A stretch of 5,290 nucleotides of DNA, from positions 1,092 through 6,381 of the forward strand of contig DNUI01000165.1 of the NCBI GenBank assembly GCA_003508565.1, in the 5' to 3' direction. Source of the stretch: Syntrophaceae bacterium. GTDB lineage: Bacteria; Desulfobacterota; Syntrophia; Syntrophales; UBA2185. Position numbers and translations under genes: made by a program. The first letter of the stretch is position 1. Each line of letters begins with the position of its first letter. Positions 1 through 5,290 of the stretch are shown here, in pieces. The notes beneath the pieces were generated by a model that worked only from the letters and a program-made list of their open reading frames with translations, had not been told where the DNA came from and did no database searches.

Positions 1-248
1 GCAAGCTGGCCGAGAAGAGTTTTAATCGTCGATGTTTTCCCGGTTCCTGTGAGACCGGAGGCGTAAATATTATAGCCGGGGCTACTTATCTCAAGACCCA
101 TGCGTATAGCCGCCAAAGCCCTTTCCTGGCCTATGATACCTCTTATCTGTTCACACTCTCCGGTTTTTTCAAAGCCAAGAGAATCCGGATCACATGTCCA
201 TCTCAGCTTTTCGATGGGAACCGAGGCGAAATCCATGCTTTTATTCAT
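1..248 (-). CDS. Lon-like AAA+ protease (AAA_32/LonB-type), N-terminal fragment
   Basis: This is the first 82 codons of a gene that runs off the left edge. Proteins of this family are ATP-dependent proteases related to Lon, with an N-terminal AAA_32-type ATPase region and a C-terminal Ser-Lys protease domain. Only the start is visible here, so the protease domain is not seen. The fragment has the family opening (PIEKLRWTCDPDSLGF), then IIGQERA at about residues 38-44, LEISSPGYNIYASG, and a Walker A P-loop GLTGTGKT at residues 65-72 with Lys71. I chose the ATG at 248 because AAGGGAG sits 8 bases before it. An in-frame ATG at 254 is possible, but only 2 bases separate it from that site. The gene follows dnaJ after 180 bases and probably has its own promoter. 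Its position beside dnaJ suggests a role in protein quality control, which is inference. The family call is confident; the exact subfamily is not. Confidence 0.86.
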   Translation of the reverse strand, partial: MNKSMDFASVPIEKLRWTCDPDSLGFEKTGECEQIRGIIGQERALAAIRMGLEISSPGYNIYASGLTGTGKTSTIKTLLGQL

Positions 249-256
249 CTTCATAT

Positions 257-263
257 CTCCCTT
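257..263 (-). promoter_or_regulatory. Shine-Dalgarno site of the Lon-like gene
   Basis: The minus strand reads AAGGGAG here. It lies 8 bases before the ATG at 248 but only 2 bases before the ATG at 254, so it favours the downstream start codon. Confidence 0.6.
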
Positions 264-297
264 GAATGGCAATATATCCAGGCAACAATGGTAGTCA

Positions 298-326
298 TAT
301 ATAAATGATGTTGTGCCAATTGTCCA
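298..326 (-). promoter_or_regulatory. Putative sigma70-type promoter of the Lon-like gene
   Basis: On the minus strand TGGACA (321-326, 5 of 6 matches to TTGACA) is followed after 17 bases by TATATA (298-303, 4 of 6 matches to TATAAT). Transcription would start near 291, giving a leader of about 40 bases. The 180-base gap after dnaJ (255-434) holds no gene I can support and no clear terminator, so read-through from dnaJ is also possible. I see no sigma32-type heat-shock promoter here. This is pattern matching only. Confidence 0.4.
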
Positions 327-434
327 TTTTTTCTTGTTCGGAAGTTCGTGTAGACAAGGCTTACCTTGGATTTGGTATGGGACTTTTTTCAACGCAGATT
401 TAATAATGAACGATGTATATAGCCCAGTGAATCA

Positions 435-1493
435 CTACTCACCGCTCAATTTCGCAAATTCTTTGAGAAGAGCTTCCTGTTTTCTATTCAGATCCGTGGG
501 TATTTTGACTACGGTCTCAATAACCTGATCACCGCGCCCGAACCCCTTTAAATGAGGAATACCTTTTCCTTTAAGACGAAAGATGGAGCCGCTTTGAGTG
601 CCTTTGGGTATTTTCAACGTTTCTGTCCCATTCAGCGTCATCACTTCAACGGTTGCTCCCAACGTAGCCTGGACAAATGAAATCGGAAGCTGGCAGAATA
701 TATTATTATCTTTCCTTGCAAAGAATTCATGGGGTTCAACGTGGATAAAGACATAGAGATCACCGCTTGGGCCTCCAAATTCTCCCTCTTCTCCTTCTCC
801 GCGAAGCCTCAATCGTGAACCCGATTCTACACCCGCGGGAATTTTTAATTGCACGGTTTTTGTAACTCTCGATCTGCCAGTACCTCTGCATTTCATACAA
901 GGTTTCGTGATTACTCTGCCCTGTCCCCTGCACTGAGGACATGTGGTACTAATGGTGAAAAATCCGCTTGATTGTGTTACTTGGCCCCGGCCACGACACT
1001 GGCTGCATGTCTCCGGCGATGTTCCTGGTGCTGCTCCTGATCCATGACATTCACCACATTTCTCGGCTTTTGCCACTTCGATATCGGTTGAGGTACCGAA
1101 GGCGGCGTCCATGAATGATATCTTTATATCATACCGGAGGTCAGCCCCCGATCGTTGAGCAGCTCTTGTTCTTGATCTTCCTGAACCAAACCCGAAGATG
1201 TCTTCAAAGATATCACCAAAGCTTGTGAAAATGTCGTCAAAGCCGGAAAAGCCTCTAAATCCTATGCCGTTCAAGCCTTCATGGCCGTAATGGTCATATA
1301 TCTCTCTCTTTTCTCTGTCGCTTAAGACTTCATAGGCCTCCGCCGCCTCCTTGAATTTTTCTTCGGCTTCTTTATCTCCCGGATTCCTGTCCGGATGATA
1401 CTGCATAGCAAGCTTTCTATAATTTTTCTTTATTTCCTCTTCTGTCGCGCTGCGGCTGACACGAAGGCATTCATAATAACAGCGTTTACTCAT
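435..1493 (-). CDS. dnaJ: Molecular chaperone DnaJ (Hsp40, type I)
   Basis: This is a cytoplasmic co-chaperone that delivers unfolded proteins to DnaK and stimulates its ATPase. The 352 residues show the full type I layout: J domain (about 1-70) with HPD at 33-35; a short Gly/Phe region (about 70-105); a zinc-binding region with four CxxCxGxG repeats, cysteine pairs at 146/149, 163/166, 185/188 and 199/202; then the two C-terminal substrate-binding domains (about 208-335). It ends soon after PTDLNRKQEALLKEF, so it lacks the tail that brings E. coli DnaJ to 376 residues. The J domain opens RCYYECLRVSR where many DnaJs have DYYEVLGV, so it carries Cys5, Cys9 and Arg11. The ATG lies inside the end of the preceding gene (ATGAGTAA overlap) and has only a weak GAG 7 bases upstream, which suggests translational coupling. 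No dnaK or grpE is in the window, so this could be the main DnaJ or a paralogue. Confidence 0.96.
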   Translation of the reverse strand: MSKRCYYECLRVSRSATEEEIKKNYRKLAMQYHPDRNPGDKEAEEKFKEAAEAYEVLSDREKREIYDHYGHEGLNGIGFRGFSGFDDIFTSFGDIFEDIFGFGSGRSRTRAAQRSGADLRYDIKISFMDAAFGTSTDIEVAKAEKCGECHGSGAAPGTSPETCSQCRGRGQVTQSSGFFTISTTCPQCRGQGRVITKPCMKCRGTGRSRVTKTVQLKIPAGVESGSRLRLRGEGEEGEFGGPSGDLYVFIHVEPHEFFARKDNNIFCQLPISFVQATLGATVEVMTLNGTETLKIPKGTQSGSIFRLKGKGIPHLKGFGRGDQVIETVVKIPTDLNRKQEALLKEFAKLSGE

Positions 1494-1884
1494 GCAATTG
1501 CTCGTTTCCCTTTGAAATCATTGTTGTTTTTATTTCCTCAACCATCGTGATGTTGTTGCTGTTCTCAAAGGCGTGGAGGGCGAAGGAGTATTTTTTTAAA
1601 TCAAGGGCTCGTTTTCCAATTTCATTCCAAGCCTCATCCGAGACAGTCTGTTTTAAGGGTTTCATAACCTGCTGAAACAGCATAACATCACCTGATTGTT
1701 CGGCCATGTCTCTAATTTTTTCCAGTCCAGCAGTGTAATTTGCCCTCTGGTAAAATTCAACGGCATCGGAAATTTTCCCTGCCTCAAGAAAGGCGTCTCC
1801 GTATGCAATGAGATCGCGTTCTGACCGGTGATCTATGTAAAGAATTCGCTGTTTTTCTCGATAACTGGGTAATTTTTTCGACAT
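1486..1884 (-). CDS. Small helical TPR-like protein of unknown function, coupled to dnaJ
   Basis: I do not recognise a named family for this 132-residue protein. It is rich in Ala, Glu, Lys and Leu, has no signal peptide or membrane segment, and looks all-helical and cytoplasmic. Two segments resemble tetratricopeptide helical hairpins: about residues 25-49 (AYGDAFLEAGKISDAVEFYQ) and 86-110 (EIGKRALDLKKYSFALHAFE). They align without gaps at an offset of 61 residues, and the similarity continues to about 66 and 127, suggesting an old internal duplication. The basic N-terminus (KKLPSYREKQR) lies outside the repeats. The stop overlaps the dnaJ start by 8 bases, so the two are probably made together. 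A role as a DnaJ partner or substrate adaptor is only inference from that coupling. Its own ATG at 1884 has no clear Shine-Dalgarno site, though a putative promoter lies just upstream. It is likely real: it is long for a chance ORF, fits its neighbours and has an ordered protein pattern. Confidence 0.85.
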   Translation of the reverse strand: MSKKLPSYREKQRILYIDHRSERDLIAYGDAFLEAGKISDAVEFYQRANYTAGLEKIRDMAEQSGDVMLFQQVMKPLKQTVSDEAWNEIGKRALDLKKYSFALHAFENSNNITMVEEIKTTMISKGNEQLHE

Positions 1885-1919
1885 ATTACAACCGATGAGT
1901 GCTCACAATGTCTTTCAAT

Positions 1920-1947
1920 ACAGTAATAACAAATTGTTGCATGTCAA
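1920..1947 (-). promoter_or_regulatory. Putative promoter for the TPR-like/dnaJ unit
   Basis: In the 109-base gap after purC the minus strand has a perfect TTGACA (1942-1947), then 16 bases, then TACTGT (1920-1925). TACTGT is only a 3 of 6 match to TATAAT, but it is the -10 hexamer of E. coli araBAD. TGTATT at a 19-base spacing is an alternative. The spacer contains an 11-base palindrome, AACAAATTGTT (1928-1938), which could be an operator or chance. The leader to the ATG at 1884 would be about 30 bases. No intrinsic terminator is visible between purC and this site, so read-through from the upstream genes may add to expression. Confidence 0.35.
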
Positions 1948-1993
1948 GATCAAAGAAAATGATGCCATGAAATATCTTTCGCGGGGCTCTATC

Positions 1994-2878
1994 TTACGCA
2001 ACAAATCGATTCAGGGCTTCCTCGTACTTTTCCCTCGTTTTTTCAATAATCTCCGCAGGAAGTTCAGGAGCCGGAGGTTTCTTGTGCCATTCGATGGAAA
2101 GGAGATAGTCCCTCAGGAACTGCTTATCAAAACTCTTTTGAGGCCTTCCCGCTTCATAGTCCTCCATGGGCCAGAATCTCGAAGAATCCGGCGTCAATAA
2201 CTCATCAATCAGGATCAGTCGTTCTTCGATCATGCCGAATTCCATCTTTGTGTCCGCGATAATAATACCCGCCTCTTCGGCAATCTTTGCTGCCCGTGAA
2301 TATACAGCGATACTTATTTCAATGATTGTTTCTGTGCGTTCAGAGCCGATGATGTCTGCCATTTTTTTTCTTGTTATGACCATGTCGTGCTCGCCTGCCG
2401 GGGCTTTGGTGGAAGGTGTAAACAGAGGTTCTGCAAGTTTTGTGGATTCTTGTAATCCCGCAGGAAGCTTGATACCGGAAATGCTGTTACTCTGAAGATA
2501 ATCCTGCCACCCCGAGCCGCTTAAATACCCACGCACGACACATTCTACGGGAAGGGGTTTGGCCTTTTTTACCAGCATGCTTCTGTCTTTGAGCTTCTCC
2601 TTAAAAGGTTCGCACTCTTGCGGAAAATCCTGAGGGTCTGTCGATACAAGATGATTTTCGACAATATCCTGCATCTTGCGAAACCAGAAGGCAGACATTT
2701 TTGTCAGAATTTTTCCCTTGCCGGGAATAGGATTCGGCATGATGACATCAAAGGCAGATATCCTGTCTGTGGCGACAATGAGGAGATAGCGGTCAGCTTC
2801 ATAGATATCCCGTACCTTTCCCTTGTTGAACAGCTTCAATCCTCTAAATTCAGTCGTCATCAGCCCGTCATTGTGCAT
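1994..2878 (-). CDS. purC: Phosphoribosylaminoimidazole-succinocarboxamide (SAICAR) synthase
   Basis: PurC joins CAIR and aspartate with ATP to make SAICAR in purine synthesis, in the cytoplasm. Visible family motifs, in order, are GKVRDIYE (20-27) in the ATP-binding N-terminal part; TDRISAFDVIMPNPIPGKG (37-55); VECVVRGYLSGSGW (111-124); EPLFTPSTKAPAGEHD (150-165); IIADTKMEFG (206-215); and LIDELLTPDSSRFW (223-236) followed by SFDKQFLRDYL (249-259). At 294 residues it is of the longer form found in many bacteria and in yeast, rather than the roughly 237-residue E. coli form. The start at 2878 has AGG 9 bases upstream. The ATG at 2860 (MTTEFRG) looks more like a usual PurC N-terminus but has GGG only 3 bases before it, so the start is not certain. 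It begins 16 bases after the hydrolase stop and is probably in the same transcript. No other purine genes are in the window. Confidence 0.97.
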   Translation of the reverse strand: MHNDGLMTTEFRGLKLFNKGKVRDIYEADRYLLIVATDRISAFDVIMPNPIPGKGKILTKMSAFWFRKMQDIVENHLVSTDPQDFPQECEPFKEKLKDRSMLVKKAKPLPVECVVRGYLSGSGWQDYLQSNSISGIKLPAGLQESTKLAEPLFTPSTKAPAGEHDMVITRKKMADIIGSERTETIIEISIAVYSRAAKIAEEAGIIIADTKMEFGMIEERLILIDELLTPDSSRFWPMEDYEAGRPQKSFDKQFLRDYLLSIEWHKKPPAPELPAEIIEKTREKYEEALNRFVA

Positions 2879-2894
2879 TATATGTAACCTGGCT

Positions 2895-3524
2895 TTATTG
2901 CAGAAAAGGATTATGTTTTTTTTCGTGACCTATAGTAGACGTGGGCATTCTCCCGTAGTTATGTCCCGGCATTACCTTTGTGTCGTCAGGGAGGGTGCAC
3001 AGCCTGCCTGTGATGGAATTATGCATCACCGACCATGATCCTCCGGGGAGATCAGTTCTCCCCACGGCTTCTACAAAAAGTGTATCTCCTGTGAATACAT
3101 ATCCTTTTGTGTAGAGGGCCATGCCGCCGGGAGAATGGCCAGGGGTATGTATGATCTTCAGTGAAAGGTTTCCTATATCTATAGTATCGCCGTCTTTCAC
3201 AGTAATGTCGGCTGGAGGGGATTGTGTGGCTCCGAACATCCTGTAGATCGCGGACGGTGTGGAGACAAGCATGTCCGCATCATCACGGTGAATGATAATC
3301 TGCGCCCCTGTTTTTGTTTTCATTTCCAGATTGCCCGCGATATGATCCACATGTCCATGGGTATTCACGATATATTTTATTGTAATATTGTTTTTCTTGG
3401 CATCCGCAATGAGTCTGTCAACGTTTGCTGCCGGATCAATGACCAGCCCTTCACCGCTTTCCGGATCACCTATGATATAGGCAAATACTGCCATGTGACC
3501 AACCTGTATCTGCTTTAGAAACAT
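2895..3524 (-). CDS. Metallo-beta-lactamase-fold hydrolase, glyoxalase II-like (YcbL type)
   Basis: This 209-residue protein is a metal-dependent hydrolase of the glyoxalase II-like branch of the metallo-beta-lactamase fold. The metal ligands are all present: THGHVDH (55-61) gives His56, His58, Asp60 and His61; His130 lies in HTPGHSPGG; Asp147 in FTGDTLF; His188 in MPGHNYG. The GRTDLPGGS stretch (155-163) is typical of the short YcbL-like group. It lacks the longer C-terminal substrate-binding domain of classical GloB, so glutathione-thioester hydrolysis is possible but not shown, and the true substrate is unknown. There is no signal peptide, so it should be cytoplasmic. GGAGG (3533-3537) sits 8 bases before the ATG, the best ribosome binding site in the window. 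It follows rsmB after 55 bases and precedes purC by 16. The fold is certain; the substrate is not. Confidence 0.93.
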   Translation of the reverse strand: MFLKQIQVGHMAVFAYIIGDPESGEGLVIDPAANVDRLIADAKKNNITIKYIVNTHGHVDHIAGNLEMKTKTGAQIIIHRDDADMLVSTPSAIYRMFGATQSPPADITVKDGDTIDIGNLSLKIIHTPGHSPGGMALYTKGYVFTGDTLFVEAVGRTDLPGGSWSVMHNSITGRLCTLPDDTKVMPGHNYGRMPTSTIGHEKKHNPFLQ

Positions 3525-3579
3525 ATGTATTTCCTCCGCCGCTCACGTAACATTTTTGTAATTCTGAAGTCAATGTAAT

Positions 3580-4929
3580 TCAGCTCTTCTTTCTCAGCAA
3601 TGCTCCGAAAAATCCATCCGTACCATGCCGATGCGGATAGGATTGGAAATATCCCAGGTCACCGACTACACGGGAATTTATTGTATCCGACGGATGAATG
3701 CACATGAAATTCCGTTGATGGGCAATAAATTCCTCGATAACCTTTTCGTTCTCCTCCGGCATAATGGTGCAGGTACTGTAAATGAGAGAGCCGCCTTTTT
3801 TCACGTATAGGGCTGCATTATCCAGGATTATCTTTTGCAGGTTCGCACATTTTGTCACATCTTCCGGGGAGGAACGCCATTTTATTTCAGGATTCCTCCT
3901 CAGTGTACCGAGGCCGGAACAGGGAGCATCGACGATGATTTTATCATATTCTCCGACACACGATTCCTCTATCTTTTCCCTGGCGTCTCCCTCCTGCGTA
4001 TTCACAATAGTGACACCAAGTCTCCGGCCGTTTTTCTTCAGGGCTTCAAGTCTCTTTTTACTGATGTCTACCGACGTGATACTGCCGTGATTATTCATAA
4101 GTGCCGCGAGGTGCATTGTCTTTCCCCCCGTACCGGCGCACAGATCAAGAATATTTTCCCCCTCTTTCGGATCAACAAGGCGGGCAATCAGTTGCGAGGC
4201 CTCGTCCTGAAACTGTATATGTCCCTCGGCATAGCAGGTTGTATCTCTGATTGACTTTGCCGGATTCAAGAGAATGAGTCCATCGGAAGAGAAGGCGGTC
4301 AGCCTTACGTCAAAACCATCCTGCAACAGGGTATCCCTTGTTCTTTCCCGGGTGGTCTTCAGTGTATTCACCCGAAGAGTAACGGGAGGGATTTCATTGT
4401 CTGCTCTGCAGAGTGCAGCTGTATCTTCGACACCAAACATCCCAATCCATTTCTCTACCAGCCACAGGGGATGTGAGTGAGTAATGGAAATATGGAGTGA
4501 AGGATCTTTCTCCATCTCCGGATATACGATTTCATCTTTTTTCCTGATAACATTCCTCAGGACGGCGTTTACCAGCCCTGCTCCCGCGGGGTGAACTATT
4601 TTTATTATCTCCACAGCTTCATTAACGATAGCAAACTCCGGTATCCTTTCAGTGTACAGCAACTGATAGATGCCTGTCCTCAATGTATTCTTTATGCGTA
4701 CATCCATGGAAGAGAAGGTGCCTCTGTAGAGCTGCCCGATAATCCAGTCCAGCCGCCCTCTCATCCGCAGAGTGCCGTAGACTATCTGGGTGATCAATCC
4801 TCTGTCATGAATGTTTAGTTGGTGATTTCTTGAAAGATGGGCATCCAGCAAGGGTTCGGCAAATGCACCGTATTCATCCACGCGATTCAAAATATCAACG
4901 GCAAGGTGGCGGGGCGTTTTTTTTGTCAT
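3580..4929 (-). CDS. rsmB: 16S rRNA (cytosine967-C5)-methyltransferase RsmB
   Basis: RsmB (Sun/Fmu) methylates C967 of 16S rRNA using S-adenosylmethionine. Numbered from the ATG at 4929 (449 residues), it has an N-terminal NusB-like RNA-binding domain (about 1-135, including FAIVNEAVEIIK and GLVNAVLRNVIRK) and a C-terminal Rossmann methyltransferase domain. There LDLCAGTGGKT (261-271) is the SAM-binding motif I, SVDISKKRLEAL (286-297) is motif II, VDAPCSGLGTLRRNPEIKWR holds Cys337, and YSTCTIMPEENE holds Cys387. By homology to E. coli RsmB, the TC cysteine (Cys387) is the catalytic nucleophile and the PC cysteine (Cys337) assists product release. A TTG at 4938 overlaps the fmt stop (TTGA) with GGGAG 10 bases upstream and is an alternative start. 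I prefer the ATG five bases after the stop, where terminating ribosomes could restart. The fmt-rsmB pairing is common in bacteria. A run of eight A bases lies in codons 2-4. Confidence 0.96.
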   Translation of the reverse strand: MTKKTPRHLAVDILNRVDEYGAFAEPLLDAHLSRNHQLNIHDRGLITQIVYGTLRMRGRLDWIIGQLYRGTFSSMDVRIKNTLRTGIYQLLYTERIPEFAIVNEAVEIIKIVHPAGAGLVNAVLRNVIRKKDEIVYPEMEKDPSLHISITHSHPLWLVEKWIGMFGVEDTAALCRADNEIPPVTLRVNTLKTTRERTRDTLLQDGFDVRLTAFSSDGLILLNPAKSIRDTTCYAEGHIQFQDEASQLIARLVDPKEGENILDLCAGTGGKTMHLAALMNNHGSITSVDISKKRLEALKKNGRRLGVTIVNTQEGDAREKIEESCVGEYDKIIVDAPCSGLGTLRRNPEIKWRSSPEDVTKCANLQKIILDNAALYVKKGGSLIYSTCTIMPEENEKVIEEFIAHQRNFMCIHPSDTINSRVVGDLGYFQSYPHRHGTDGFFGALLRKKS

Positions 4930-4934
4930 TGCGT

Positions 4935-5290
4935 TCAACCCAGGACATCTCCCGGCGATATGCTGAAGCCTCTGAGAAAATCGCGGACAGGCATTCTCTT
5001 TTTGTTTTCAAGCTGAATTTCCCGCAACCACACGTACCCGTTCCGAGCGGCAACGGGAAGGCCGTTTTCCGTTTCACTGCCGATTTTCCCCGGCATGTTC
5101 GTGACAGGCATTGGTTCTCCCGTTGCAGAAAATATCTTCAGCATCTTCCCTTTGAGAAACGAATATGCTCCGGGTACGGGAGAAAATCCCCTGATGAGAT
5201 TGACAACGTGATGGACATCGCTGTCCCATCTGATAAGACCATCCTCTCTTGTCAACCGGGGAGCATATGTGGCGAGAGAGGCATCCTGCG
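4935..5290 (-). CDS. fmt: Methionyl-tRNA formyltransferase, C-terminal part
   Basis: Fmt formylates initiator Met-tRNA with 10-formyl-tetrahydrofolate to start bacterial protein synthesis. Only the last 117 codons are present; the frame stays open to the right edge, where the catalytic N-terminal Rossmann domain would continue. The fragment opens with QDASLATYAPRLTREDGLI, matching the family's conserved QDHSLATYAP segment that ends the catalytic domain, with Ala where His is usual. The tRNA-binding C-terminal beta-barrel follows, with VNLIRGFSPVPGAYSFLKGK and then GYVWLREIQLENKKRMP leading to FLRGFSISPGDVLG at the end. The TTG at 5253-5255 is an internal Leu codon, not the start. The stop lies 5 bases before the rsmB ATG, so the two genes are very likely co-transcribed. 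Confidence 0.95.
   Translation of the reverse strand, partial: QDASLATYAPRLTREDGLIRWDSDVHHVVNLIRGFSPVPGAYSFLKGKMLKIFSATGEPMPVTNMPGKIGSETENGLPVAARNGYVWLREIQLENKKRMPVRDFLRGFSISPGDVLG

Noticed and set aside
304..320. TTGGCAC in the same gap as a sigma54 -24 element
   Set aside because: The required GC at the -12 position is absent at the correct spacing.
355..368. Hairpin CAAGG-CTTA-CCTTG in the gap between dnaJ and the Lon-like gene, considered as a dnaJ terminator
   Set aside because: The stem has only 5 pairs, and no T run follows it on the minus strand. On the plus strand the nearest T run is 15 bases away.
760..942. Second minus-strand frame of 60 codons inside dnaJ
   Set aside because: It overlaps the dnaJ zinc-finger and C-terminal region in another frame and has no protein-like pattern. 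The similar frame at 4895-5077 is a shadow of fmt and rsmB.
1494..1501. Palindrome GCAATTGC directly before the dnaJ start codon
   Set aside because: Only 8 bases, lying inside the coding sequence of the preceding gene; easily chance and too short to call an operator.
3525..3579. TTGACT in the gap between rsmB and the hydrolase as a promoter
   Set aside because: No acceptable -10 hexamer lies at 16-18 bases, and the gap is short enough for co-transcription.
3835..4254. Plus-strand open frame of 139 codons
   Set aside because: It lies wholly antisense to the methyltransferase domain of rsmB, and its translation has no recognisable pattern. The same applies to the other plus-strand frames in the window.

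Overview
The window is ordinary chromosomal sequence from a bacterium. All seven recognisable genes lie on the minus strand, so they read from right to left. The proteins look like those of an anaerobic Desulfobacterota (former Deltaproteobacteria) type organism: the DnaJ N-terminus, the long PurC, the AAA_32-type Lon-like protease and the fmt-rsmB-MBL order all fit. That placement is inference from protein style and gene order, not from a marker gene. Base composition looks moderate and even, and there is no sign of transfer, phage, insertion sequence, tRNA, rRNA or CRISPR.

In transcription order: (1) the C-terminal end of fmt (methionyl-tRNA formyltransferase), cut by the right edge; (2) rsmB (16S rRNA m5C967 methyltransferase), starting at or just after the fmt stop; (3) a glyoxalase II-like metallo-beta-lactamase-fold hydrolase with a strong ribosome binding site; (4) purC (SAICAR synthetase of purine synthesis), 16 bases further on; (5) after a 109-base gap with a possible promoter, a 132-residue helical TPR-like protein of unknown function; (6) dnaJ, whose start overlaps the end of gene 5 by 8 bases; (7) after a 180-base gap with a possible promoter, the first 82 codons of a Lon-like AAA+ protease, cut by the left edge.

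Genes 1-4 form a tight set of translation-initiation, rRNA-modification and metabolic genes that is probably co-transcribed. Genes 5-7 look like a protein quality-control group: a DnaJ co-chaperone translationally coupled to a small helical-repeat protein, followed by a protease. The helical-repeat/DnaJ pair is the least described part of the window. I see no previously undescribed multi-gene system.
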